The notes beneath the pieces are model-generated. The model ran no database searches. It was not told where the DNA came from and worked only from the letters and a program-made list of their open reading frames with translations. 7,381 nucleotides of DNA from NCBI GenBank assembly GCA_023151145.1, contig JAKLJM010000104.1:1083-8463 (forward strand), read 5' to 3'. Shown one piece after another: positions 1 through 5,642 of the stretch (its first letter is position 1; the number at the start of each line of letters is the position of its first letter). The stretch comes from Bacteriovoracaceae bacterium. Its GTDB lineage: Bacteria > Bdellovibrionota > Bacteriovoracia > Bacteriovoracales > Bacteriovoracaceae. The translations under genes and the position numbers were made by a program.

Positions 1-1010
1 ATCAATCAGCTGAGCTCAATTGTCGTCCACAGATCATGCCACTAGCACTGTCGGTTTTTGATTTTCAACACCTTGGTGAAACAGCACTTAGTTCGGCCCA
101 CTTAAGAAGAGTCGTAAAATCTTTTTCAAAAGCTAAAATGCCTTATCTTAAAAATTTAATTAGAAGATACAATAAAACCATCTCTCAAAAAAATATTGAT
201 GCTATTAAATTGGCAGTCAATGAAGACGCACTTTCTTTAAATGATGGACTTCAATCACTAGACTTAAGATCGAGTAAGAAAACCTTGTTTTATTTAAGTG
301 ATTCTTTGAATGGAGCTACTTCTAAAGGTGTTTCGACACTAGCAGCTATCTGGGGATTTATTTCTGATAACTTAAGATGGAGAGAAGGAAGAATTAAAGA
401 TAATAAAACCTTTGAATTGATGATGCGTGATCATTTAAAGCCACTAGACATTATGTTTGAAAAAAGAAAATTTGTCTTGTCGAATTTCACCATTCCAGGT
501 CATTGGGGCCATGTGGCCTTATGGCTAGGCTCTAAAGAAGAATTACAGGCACTAGGAGTTTGGGATCAAGATTATTTTAAAATGTTTCGTCAAAAAATTG
601 AGGAAGGTTTTGAAATTGTAGAGATAAGAAAAAAGGGAATGACTTTTACAACGCTCAAAGATTTTATGAATTTAGATGAAGTCGCGATTATGAGACTTAA
701 CGAACTTTCACTACCTACTGAAGAAATTTTCTCTAACTTAACGGATCAATCTGATAAACGTTATGATTTTCAATTTAATGCTCATACTTCGGATAAAATA
801 ACTTGTACAGAGTTAATCACTTATTCTTTTGGTGATATCGATTGGAGGCAAAGTAAAAATCTAGGGCTCATTAATATGCAGCCTGATGATATTGCAGAGT
901 TATCTTTACGCGAAAATAAAAAAGCAGATTTGATTCTTTACCTTAAAGGTAACAGAAATAAACAAATTGAAGTATTAACTGAGGAAGATTGGCGTTCGTT
1001 GTTTGAATAA
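1..1010 (+). CDS. YiiX/YebB-like permuted NlpC/P60 (papain-fold) cysteine hydrolase, 5'-partial
   Basis: Reading frame 3 is open from the left edge to TAA at 1008-1010. The first ATG (36) has no ribosome binding site and at least 11 sense codons precede it in frame, so the gene probably starts outside the window. Numbering from that ATG, residues 135-165 carry the family's first block (L-K-P-L-D-I-M-F, then I-P-G-H-W-G-H-V-A-L-W-L-G; candidate catalytic His159). Residues 190-222 match the middle block ending in a valine/arginine-rich strand, and residues 243-265 give Y-D-F-x-F followed by I-T-C-T-E-L-I with candidate nucleophile Cys257. His before Cys is the circularly permuted order of the YiiX/Peptidase_C92 group, whose members are thought to cleave amide or thioester bonds in envelope or lipid substrates. 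The N-terminal 120 residues are helical and unrecognised. Whether it has a signal peptide cannot be seen. The family call is firm; the substrate is unknown. It ends at a terminator shared with the converging gene. Confidence 0.8.
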   Translation, partial: QSAELNCRPQIMPLALSVFDFQHLGETALSSAHLRRVVKSFSKAKMPYLKNLIRRYNKTISQKNIDAIKLAVNEDALSLNDGLQSLDLRSSKKTLFYLSDSLNGATSKGVSTLAAIWGFISDNLRWREGRIKDNKTFELMMRDHLKPLDIMFEKRKFVLSNFTIPGHWGHVALWLGSKEELQALGVWDQDYFKMFRQKIEEGFEIVEIRKKGMTFTTLKDFMNLDEVAIMRLNELSLPTEEIFSNLTDQSDKRYDFQFNAHTSDKITCTELITYSFGDIDWRQSKNLGLINMQPDDIAELSLRENKKADLILYLKGNRNKQIEVLTEEDWRSLFE

Positions 1011-1040
1011 AAAAATAGGCCCATAAGGGCCATTTTTTAT
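1011..1040. terminator. Bidirectional intrinsic terminator between convergent genes
   Basis: GGCCC (1018-1022), loop ATAA and GGGCC (1027-1031) form a perfect 5-bp GC stem. It is flanked by an A-run on the left (1011-1015) and six T on the right (1033-1038), so each strand has a U-tract after the hairpin. It fills the 26-bp gap between the YiiX-like gene and the minus-strand gene, whose TAA stop (1037-1039) lies inside the T-run. Confidence 0.85.
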
Positions 1041-1576
1041 TTTATATAAGTAAACTCTAGAGTATCACCAATGGGACATGGGGCAGGGCCTAAGACAAAG
1101 GGTCCAGAGAAAAATTTTAAAATTTTCTCATTAATCATTTGATAAGCATTTTGATCACGGCTTCTCACATTAACAGGGCCACAGTTTGAAGCACCACGAA
1201 TATTTGAATAAAAAATCATGCTTTCATTGTTTTTGTATTTACCAGTGGACCAATAATCACAGCCATTAATTCTGGAATGAGATTGATAGTTCCTTTCTTC
1301 AAAAGTAATTTCCACCAGGTCTCTTCCTGGGATATAGCGATCTAAAACAGGTGCTCCTGATAAGCAGCGACGATTTGCCATTGTCCATTTGCCTTGAATA
1401 TTTGAAATCTCAGTGAACTCATTTTCTGAATTAAAAATAAGTTGATCATTGTCTTCAGTTAAAAGGGCTCCAATACCAGGTAAATAACTTTGGTGAGTTA
1501 TGTTTGATTTTGCCGCATAAACGTTTAAGTTGAAGGTTAAGCAACTTAAAACGAGGAAACTAAGAATTTTAGTCAT
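1037..1576 (-). CDS. Small exported protein with four mature cysteines, possibly lipocalin-like
   Basis: This is a 179-residue protein. Residues 1-21 are a typical signal peptide (Lys3, hydrophobic core, N-V-Y-A with likely cleavage around 21/22). The mature part has cysteines at 71, 106, 132 and 167, consistent with two periplasmic disulfides. An I-Q-G-K-W strand (60-64) leads to R-R-C71, and later short strands alternate with turns up to G-D-T-L-E-F-T-Y-I-K at the very C terminus. That pattern suggests a small beta-barrel of lipocalin or similar fold, which is an inference. I recognise no named family and assign no function. The start is supported by AAGGAA (1582-1587 on the complement) 5-6 bases upstream of ATG. 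It converges with the YiiX-like hydrolase and diverges from the cysteine-rich gene starting at 1799, so it is probably monocistronic. No convincing promoter hexamers were found for it. Confidence 0.8.
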   Translation of the reverse strand: MTKILSFLVLSCLTFNLNVYAAKSNITHQSYLPGIGALLTEDNDQLIFNSENEFTEISNIQGKWTMANRRCLSGAPVLDRYIPGRDLVEITFEERNYQSHSRINGCDYWSTGKYKNNESMIFYSNIRGASNCGPVNVRSRDQNAYQMINEKILKFFSGPFVLGPAPCPIGDTLEFTYIK

Positions 1577-1692
1577 GATGATTCCTTGGTTAATTTCATC
1601 CAGTATTTCAAAGTTTCTTCAACTCAACAATTTAATGTTAGAAGTTATTATTATTTGAATAATTTGACCGATTGAAAAGGTCGGGGTTGAGA

Positions 1693-1700
1693 GGGGGGGG
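1693..1700 (+). repeat. Homopolymeric G8 tract
   Basis: Eight consecutive G lie in an otherwise AT-rich intergenic region, directly beside the first palindrome and about 100 bp upstream of the GTG start at 1799. Tracts of this kind can change length by slipped-strand mispairing in some bacteria. A length change here would alter promoter geometry, not a reading frame. Confidence 0.9.
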
Positions 1701-1728
1701 TTCTAGGTAGAATTTTCTAAGGTTAGAA
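1701..1728. promoter_or_regulatory. Pair of tandem palindromes, candidate operator
   Basis: TTCTA-GG-TAGAA (1701-1712) and TTCTAA-GG-TTAGAA (1715-1728) are each perfectly self-complementary around a central GG. They share the same design and have centres 15 bp apart. Two dyad sites side by side are what a dimeric transcription factor binding cooperatively would need. If the weak promoter at 1733-1760 is real, the centres lie near -45 and -60, positions typical of activator sites. The binding protein is unknown. Confidence 0.5.
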
Positions 1729-1732
1729 TCTA

Positions 1733-1760
1733 CTGAAAAAAGTCAGATATTTGATAGTAT
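1733..1760 (+). promoter_or_regulatory. Weak sigma70-like promoter candidate for the rightward genes
   Basis: CTGAAA (1733-1738, 4 of 6 to TTGACA), a 16-bp spacer and TAGTAT (1755-1760, 4 of 6 to TATAAT). Transcription would start near 1767, leaving a leader of about 30 nt before GTG 1799. Hexamers this weak are common by chance in AT-rich DNA. Its placement next to the tandem palindromes is the main support. Confidence 0.3.
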
Positions 1761-1784
1761 TAGAGAGGTTTTGAAGTAATCGAT

Positions 1785-1790
1785 AAAAGG
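1785..1790 (+). promoter_or_regulatory. Ribosome binding site fixing the GTG start at 1799
   Basis: AAAAGG lies 8 bases before GTG 1799. An in-frame TAA at 1784-1786 excludes any earlier start, and a later start would remove the signal peptide, so the GTG is the only sensible choice. Confidence 0.7.
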
Positions 1791-1798
1791 ATTTTACG

Positions 1799-2872
1799 GT
1801 GAATTCATTTTTTTCAAATTTTCATGTTTTAATTTTTCTTATTTCTGTTTTCGTTTTACCTGTTAAAAATTCTTTTGCACAAACTTTAGAAAGAATAGAA
1901 GATCGACTTATTTTAAAAGACACTAATTGTGATCGAATAAATAAAGCACAGCAAAGCTTAAAGCTTTGGACTGAGTCCATTCATAAATCTCGAACATGTC
2001 CTCCTTTAAATAAAGTTGATAAAGCTGGCAATACATGTTTTGTAGAGGTGACAAATTGTGTGCCAGATCATGTGAAAAATTATCAAGGAATTAAGCCTGA
2101 AAAAAATGGGCCTAATTGTTGGAATTTATCACTTGTGATGAAGGAGATATTGCCAGGACTTCGCTATTCAACTCCGGAAGAAATGGCTTTTTATATGCGT
2201 CCTCCGCTTTGTCGTTCATTGAAAAATAACGAAAAAAGAATGCCTGGGGATGTGGGTGCGATTCGTGGAATTCATGGTGGTCAAATTCAAGAAGAGATTC
2301 ATGGATTTATCTATATTTCAGATGATCTGGTATATTCAAAAAATGGTTTTTCTGCCGAAGCTCCTTATGAAGTTCAGCCACTTGAAAAAATGCTCGATAT
2401 TTATGAAGTTTCAAAAAATGAGGAGTGTCGAAAAAATGCTATTAATTTAAAATCAAAATGCACCAACGTTGCTTCTTATTTTCGTTGTGATTCGATGGAA
2501 AGTTATTTAAAAAAACAAACTAAACTAGCACCTGAGATCAAAGCCAGTCTTAAATCCCTCAATACTTATGAACAATGTCTTCAAAAGAGTAGTATCGATG
2601 GTGCCATTTTAAGTGATAATTCAATGGCAACGATTGTAGATACGACTAATGCTCTTCTGAAATTTGTAGAAAAAGAAGTTAAAAAGAATAGTAAAAAATC
2701 ACGCACAATTGCCAGTGAAGATAGTAAAGAATTTCTCCTCGGCGCTATTCATCTAAGAATACGTGCGATAACAGAGCAGTTGTTTTTATATGAAAGTAAA
2801 GAAGCAGAGAAAGCCATGGAATTGTCGCAGATGTTTGAAGAAAACTATAACAAGTATTTAAAAGGTAAGTAG
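1799..2872 (+). CDS. Exported cysteine-rich protein, candidate divergent NlpC/P60-like hydrolase
   Basis: A 357-residue protein with a GTG start. Residues 1-27 form a signal peptide (long hydrophobic stretch 8-22, then N-S-F-A with likely cleavage before Q28). It has ten mature cysteines (44, 67, 80, 87, 107, 138, 210, 221, 230, 260), suggesting several disulfides. The core at about 103-205 resembles the papain-like NlpC/P60 layout. G-P-N-C107-W-N-L-S opens a helix as the nucleophile does. P-G-D-V-G-A-I (149-155) matches the usual P-G-D strand. E-I-H168-G-F-I-Y-I followed by D-L-V-Y-S-K-N-G matches the catalytic His strand and the next strand. The C-terminal part (240-357) is helical and charged. 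The architecture is seen, the fold is inferred, and a peptidoglycan or peptide substrate is only a possibility. It is probably cotranscribed with the lipoprotein that begins 7 bp after its stop. Confidence 0.72.
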   Translation: MNSFFSNFHVLIFLISVFVLPVKNSFAQTLERIEDRLILKDTNCDRINKAQQSLKLWTESIHKSRTCPPLNKVDKAGNTCFVEVTNCVPDHVKNYQGIKPEKNGPNCWNLSLVMKEILPGLRYSTPEEMAFYMRPPLCRSLKNNEKRMPGDVGAIRGIHGGQIQEEIHGFIYISDDLVYSKNGFSAEAPYEVQPLEKMLDIYEVSKNEECRKNAINLKSKCTNVASYFRCDSMESYLKKQTKLAPEIKASLKSLNTYEQCLQKSSIDGAILSDNSMATIVDTTNALLKFVEKEVKKNSKKSRTIASEDSKEFLLGAIHLRIRAITEQLFLYESKEAEKAMELSQMFEENYNKYLKGK

Positions 2873-2879
2873 GTTTGAA

Positions 2880-3365
2880 ATGTTTAATATAAAATCTTTG
2901 ATTCTCATTTCAAGTGCTTTTCTGTTACTGAGCTGTACATCAAATGGCCATAAATTTCACCGTGTTGTTAAAACAGAATCTATTTCTGATTCGAGTCGTT
3001 TGCCAAGTTCAGAAAATGGTTCATTTGATTTAAGTTCAGTTCAACTCGTAAAAATGAAACCTGTTGAAGTGCTTGAATACTTAAAAAATGATTGTTGCGA
3101 TAGTCGGCTTGTCGAGACGACTGAAATTAAAAACATTTGGACTGAAGAAGATTTAAGTGAACTTAAAAGTTATCTTGAAGATGAGACGGTTAGTTCTGCG
3201 GTGGTGAAATCAACCTCCAGTGTTCATTGCAAAGGAGAGCGCTTCATCTCAACTGTTAAACGAGAAGCTCAGCACTTGATCATGGCCTTTGAAAGAGGGA
3301 TTTATCCTGTTTCTCAATGTTCAACTTATGATTTAAAGATCAAAAATACCACACAGAAAAAGTAG
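2880..3365 (+). CDS. Small lipoprotein, unrecognised family
   Basis: A 161-residue protein with a lipoprotein signal: Lys5, hydrophobic core 6-18 and lipobox L-L-S-C19. The residue after the lipidated Cys19 is Thr rather than Asp, so under the +2 rule outer-membrane sorting is expected. The mature chain starts with a Ser-rich linker (about 20-50). A compact domain of about 50-155 follows, with a C72-C73 pair, C117 and C147 and predicted helices at 60-71, 87-101 and 122-140. I recognise no family and give no function. TAAGTAGG (2866-2873) overlaps the stop of the upstream gene and sits 6 bases before ATG. The 7-bp gap therefore points to translational coupling with the cysteine-rich exported protein, which may be its partner at the envelope. 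No obvious terminator follows before the carboxypeptidase gene. Confidence 0.8.
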   Translation: MFNIKSLILISSAFLLLSCTSNGHKFHRVVKTESISDSSRLPSSENGSFDLSSVQLVKMKPVEVLEYLKNDCCDSRLVETTEIKNIWTEEDLSELKSYLEDETVSSAVVKSTSSVHCKGERFISTVKREAQHLIMAFERGIYPVSQCSTYDLKIKNTTQKK

Positions 3366-3376
3366 GTTAAAAAGAA

Positions 3377-3406
3377 TTGGTCAGTTAGAAATCGTCATGC
3401 TCTAAT
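3377..3406 (+). promoter_or_regulatory. Weak promoter candidate upstream of the carboxypeptidase gene
   Basis: TTGGTC (3377-3382, weak -35), an 18-bp spacer and TCTAAT (3401-3406, 5 of 6 to TATAAT). Transcription would begin near 3413, about 25 nt before the preferred ATG at 3438. It could give the carboxypeptidase its own transcript despite lying only 72 bp after the lipoprotein stop. A perfect 6-bp inverted repeat, TTATTC-CTTTT-GAATAA (3410-3426), sits at the predicted 5' end. Confidence 0.3.
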
Positions 3407-3437
3407 TATTTATTCCTTTTGAATAATGGAGTCAAAA

Positions 3438-4493
3438 ATGATGATAGTTTATCGATTTTTTATACTACTTAGCTTTTTTATTTTTTCATTCAGTTTATCT
3501 GCTGAAACACTTTTACATTACTCATTAATAAACCCTAAAGTCGAAACCTTAAATTTGGTAGCGGATCAATTCGAAATAGTTAAAAAGACTGATGACGGTT
3601 ATGAAGTTTATGTATTAAAGGAAAAGAAAAATCAATTTGAGAGACTTACCAAGAAATTCACTTTATTGAGCAATGATGTTAATGCTCTCTTAAAAAATCC
3701 TCAGTTTAATAATCAGTATAAAAATTATGATCAAGTTTTAAATGCACTTACTGATTTGATCAAAAATTGGCCGCAATACTTTTCTGAAATTGAATATGGT
3801 AAAAGTTTAGCTGGGGCGAGTTTAAAGGCTTTTATTTTTAATCCAAATAATCTTGATCTTAAAATAGCTAAAAAAATGTTGATTACTGCCGCAACTCACG
3901 GAGATGAATTAGTGACAGTTGAGGTCTTACTAGAACATATGAAAAATATGATCGTGGGCTACGGTAACGACTCACGTTTAAAAAATGCTCTTAGTGACAA
4001 AGTGATTTATTTTATTCCAGTTGTAAGTCCTGATAGTTTTAATCGTAGACAACGTTATGTGGAAGGAAAAGATCCAAATAGGGCCTATCCGTGGCCTTCT
4101 AATGAAAACTCACGACAAAGAGTTGGTGTTATTGATCAGTTAATGACTTTTTTTGAACAGGAAAAATTTTATTCTTCGCTGGATCTTCATGCCTATGGTG
4201 AAATGGTTATGTATCCTTGGGGATATACAACAACTGCTCCAGATGCACAGTCTAAAACTTTATTTGACCAAGCAGTGTTTGAGATGAGCAGAGAGAATAA
4301 TTATAAACATGGTCAAATTTCTACGACTATTTATGTGGCAAAAGGAAATAGTGCTGATTTTTATTTTTGGAAATACAAAACTTTTGCTTTAGCTGCGGAA
4401 ATTGGAAAAGAAAAAATTCCAAACTTTTCAAAAATTCCACAATACGTTAAAGAAACTAAGGAAATGTTTTATAAGTATCTTGAGACATTTTAA
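3438..4493 (+). CDS. Exported M14 family zinc carboxypeptidase
   Basis: 351 residues from the preferred ATG at 3438, which has GGAG (3428-3431) exactly 6 bases upstream. The in-frame ATG at 3426 has no such site and would make that GGAG part of the coding region. Residues 1-22 are a signal peptide (cleavage after S-L-S-A). Residues 23-90 look like the small N-terminal domain or propeptide often found in M14 enzymes. The catalytic domain is complete: zinc ligands in H154-G-D-E157 and H251 (L-D-L-H-A-Y-G-E), substrate-carboxylate residues N214-R215 (D-P-N-R), T-I-Y299 matching Tyr248 of carboxypeptidase A, and the general base E321 (A-A-E-I-G-K). The residue aligning with the S1' specificity position 255 is Ala306, not the Asp of B-type enzymes, so a basic C-terminal residue is not the obvious substrate. 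The protein should act in the periplasm or outside the cell, removing C-terminal residues from peptides. Confidence 0.93.
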   Translation: MMIVYRFFILLSFFIFSFSLSAETLLHYSLINPKVETLNLVADQFEIVKKTDDGYEVYVLKEKKNQFERLTKKFTLLSNDVNALLKNPQFNNQYKNYDQVLNALTDLIKNWPQYFSEIEYGKSLAGASLKAFIFNPNNLDLKIAKKMLITAATHGDELVTVEVLLEHMKNMIVGYGNDSRLKNALSDKVIYFIPVVSPDSFNRRQRYVEGKDPNRAYPWPSNENSRQRVGVIDQLMTFFEQEKFYSSLDLHAYGEMVMYPWGYTTTAPDAQSKTLFDQAVFEMSRENNYKHGQISTTIYVAKGNSADFYFWKYKTFALAAEIGKEKIPNFSKIPQYVKETKEMFYKYLETF

Positions 4494-4525
4494 TAAAAAA
4501 AGGCTCCTTTCCGGAGCCTATTTTA
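4494..4525. terminator. Bidirectional intrinsic terminator, stronger on the minus strand
   Basis: AGGCTCC (4501-4507), loop TTTCC and GGAGCCT (4513-4519) form a perfect 7-bp stem. The A-run at 4494-4500 gives a long U-tract to minus-strand transcripts. ATTTTAG gives a shorter one to the plus strand. The TAA stop of the minus-strand gene (4523-4525) lies within the right-hand T-run, four bases beyond the stem. Confidence 0.85.
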
Positions 4526-5008
4526 GTTTGAAATTTCAGTACCGATTAATTGGCATTTGATGACTTTATTAACTGATCTTCCGATATAGCTTCCATTTAC
4601 GAGCATCGTTAGTTGATCTTTATTTCTCAAAAGAGTCGTTGTGAATTCCCCAAGCTTTTTATTAAAAAATCCTCGAGCAATTGCATCAGTCACTACTTGA
4701 TTATTTTTACAATAAGAGCGACTTTCAACATCTACCTTAATTCCAATAACAGGAACTCGTTCCTTGCGATACTCAGGTTTGCCGTTGGCCGTAATTTTAT
4801 CAATTCGAGATTCATCGGTTTCATCGTCCACAAATTGAACTTTAAAAACCGCAGTACCATTTTGATCAACTTGGTCGATAATATATTCCCCACGCATTTT
4901 TTTAATTTCTGAATAACAACGGTCGTATCTACCATCGAGTTCAGGACATTGATTGGCTAAGGTATTAAGAGTGAAGAGAGTTGTAAGTACCAACACTATT
5001 TTTTTCAT
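4523..5008 (-). CDS. Small exported four-cysteine protein, second member of a tandem paralogous pair
   Basis: A 161-residue protein. Residues 1-18 form a signal peptide (K2-K3, hydrophobic core, likely cleavage after T-L-A). The mature chain starts N-Q-C21-P-E-L-D-G-R-Y-D-R-C31 and carries further cysteines at 100 and 152. It aligns almost without gaps to the gene just upstream (5008-5532). Shared signatures are C-P-x-x-x-G-R-(Y/F)-x-x-C, N-G-x-x-V-x-x-V-Q-F, N-G-K-x-E-x-R and V-x-S-x-x-(F/Y)-C, with about 30 percent identity by hand count. Cysteine spacings match the paralogue (10, 69 and 52 versus 10, 69 and 51). Predicted strands dominate, so a small disulfide-stabilised beta fold is likely. 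ATG overlaps the preceding stop as TAATG, and only a poor Shine-Dalgarno is visible, so translation probably depends on coupling. The family is not recognised and the function is unknown. Confidence 0.82.
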   Translation of the reverse strand: MKKIVLVLTTLFTLNTLANQCPELDGRYDRCYSEIKKMRGEYIIDQVDQNGTAVFKVQFVDDETDESRIDKITANGKPEYRKERVPVIGIKVDVESRSYCKNNQVVTDAIARGFFNKKLGEFTTTLLRNKDQLTMLVNGSYIGRSVNKVIKCQLIGTEISN

Positions 5009-5532
5009 TAGTTTTTCTCACAGATAATAGTTTCTAATATTTTTTGATCTAAGTAATTTCCAGTTAATTGAGCAATAATTTTTTCTTTTTGTTTGCTGAT
5101 TTGGGTTCTAAGTTTCCCAAGCGGTAATAGAAATTTTGATACAGTAATGGTGGCATCTACTGATTGGTTAGTACAAAAAGCCATTGAATCAACCGTCAGC
5201 GTAAATCCAGTCTCCGGATCGATTTCTTGACGAGTTTCTCTTTTTCCATTCATTTTAAAAGTTTCTCTTCTTTCTTTTTGGGTAAATGGGTCAGGGAATT
5301 GCACATGATAAACGGGAATTCCATTAAATTGATCCATTTCAACAATGAGCTCGCCTTCATAAGGAACACCATTAGAAGTACATTGAGAAAATCTTCCTTC
5401 AATCTTTGGACAGTCAGTGGCCGTAAATTGTGGGATCTCCATTGAGTCGAGTTCGATCTGTAGAGAAGAGAGAGTTTCAGCATTAAGAGTTGAAGCTACA
5501 AAGAAAGAAAAGAGCAATAGAGTCGAACGCAT
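5008..5532 (-). CDS. Small exported four-cysteine protein, first member of a tandem paralogous pair
   Basis: A 174-residue protein. Residues 1-18 are a signal peptide (R2, hydrophobic core, cleavage after L-N-A). An extra linker of about 20 residues (19-39) precedes the conserved domain, which runs from C41-P-K-I-E-G-R-F-S-Q-C51 through C120 to C171 near the C terminus. The domain is homologous to the whole mature part of the next gene, so the pair arose by duplication. Beta-strand-rich composition and four invariant cysteines suggest two disulfides and a periplasmic or secreted location. AGGTG (complement of 5538-5542) lies 5 bases before ATG, and a strong promoter sits 44-72 bp upstream. 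I do not recognise the family. The I-x-G-x-aromatic strand leading into a Cys loosely recalls the exported protein at 1037-1576, but that similarity is too short to prove kinship. Confidence 0.83.
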   Translation of the reverse strand: MRSTLLLFSFFVASTLNAETLSSLQIELDSMEIPQFTATDCPKIEGRFSQCTSNGVPYEGELIVEMDQFNGIPVYHVQFPDPFTQKERRETFKMNGKRETRQEIDPETGFTLTVDSMAFCTNQSVDATITVSKFLLPLGKLRTQISKQKEKIIAQLTGNYLDQKILETIICEKN

Positions 5533-5541
5533 TTTTTCACC

Positions 5542-5552
5542 TAGGTTACCTA
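5542..5552. repeat. Short inverted repeat overlapping the 5' leader of the paralogue pair
   Basis: TAGGT (5542-5546), T and ACCTA (5548-5552) are perfect 5-bp arms. They lie between the predicted transcription start (about 5569) and the Shine-Dalgarno (5538-5542), touching the latter by one base. It could be a small operator, or a chance event. Confidence 0.35.
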
Positions 5553-5575
5553 AATTAACTTTTTAGAAGACTAAA

Positions 5576-5604
5576 ATATTAGGTTTTTGGCCTTAAAGTG
5601 TCAA
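5576..5604 (-). promoter_or_regulatory. Strong sigma70-type promoter for the tandem paralogue pair
   Basis: On the minus strand, a perfect TTGACA (complement of 5599-5604) is followed by an optimal 17-bp spacer and TAATAT (complement of 5576-5581, 4 of 6 to TATAAT). Transcription would start near 5569, leaving a leader of about 36 nt before the ATG at 5532. This is the best promoter match in the window. It implies that the pair is expressed independently of the helical exported gene upstream. Confidence 0.65.
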
Positions 5605-5642
5605 AATGGATTTCAATTGTCAGGGATTTGTTTATCAAAGCG

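Larger units (their letters stand above)
1577..1798. promoter_or_regulatory. Divergent intergenic control region with palindromes and a G8 tract
   Basis: These 222 bases separate two divergent genes and contain no plausible coding frame. Visible elements are an AT-rich perfect palindrome ATTATT-TG-AATAAT (1650-1663), GACC/GGTC arms (1666-1669 and 1679-1682), a run of eight G (1693-1700), two adjacent perfect palindromes (1701-1712 and 1715-1728), a weak promoter for the rightward gene, and ribosome binding sites at both ends. It is the longest gene-free stretch in the window. It most likely controls both flanking exported-protein genes, although no regulator is encoded nearby. Confidence 0.65.

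Noticed and set aside
1650..1663. Palindrome ATTATT-TG-AATAAT compared with TTATTC-CTTTT-GAATAA at 3410-3426 as copies of one operator
   Set aside because: They share only GAATAA-type AT-rich letters and differ in spacer and arms; similarity this small is expected by chance at this base composition.
1666..1682. GACC...GGTC hairpin as a terminator or riboswitch stem
   Set aside because: Four-base arms with a nine-base loop and no T-run; too weak to support a structured RNA.
2250..2450. 66-codon open frame on the plus strand inside the cysteine-rich exported gene
   Set aside because: It lies wholly within a well-supported gene in another frame and encodes a Met/Phe/Lys-biased peptide without a ribosome binding site or recognisable motif.
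4613..4935. Open frames on both strands overlapping the second four-cysteine gene
   Set aside because: Shadow frames; the paralogy with conserved cysteines proves the minus-strand frame at 4523-5008 is the coding one.
5227..5483. Open frames on both strands inside the first four-cysteine gene
   Set aside because: Shadow frames of the same kind, with no signal peptide, motif or initiation signal.
5542..5552. TAGGT-T-ACCTA as a third copy of the 1701-1728 palindromes
   Set aside because: Only the letters CTAGGT are shared; arm sequence, spacer and symmetry centre differ.
5605..5642. Intrinsic terminator after the helical exported gene
   Set aside because: No GC-rich stem followed by a U-tract is visible on the minus strand in this interval.
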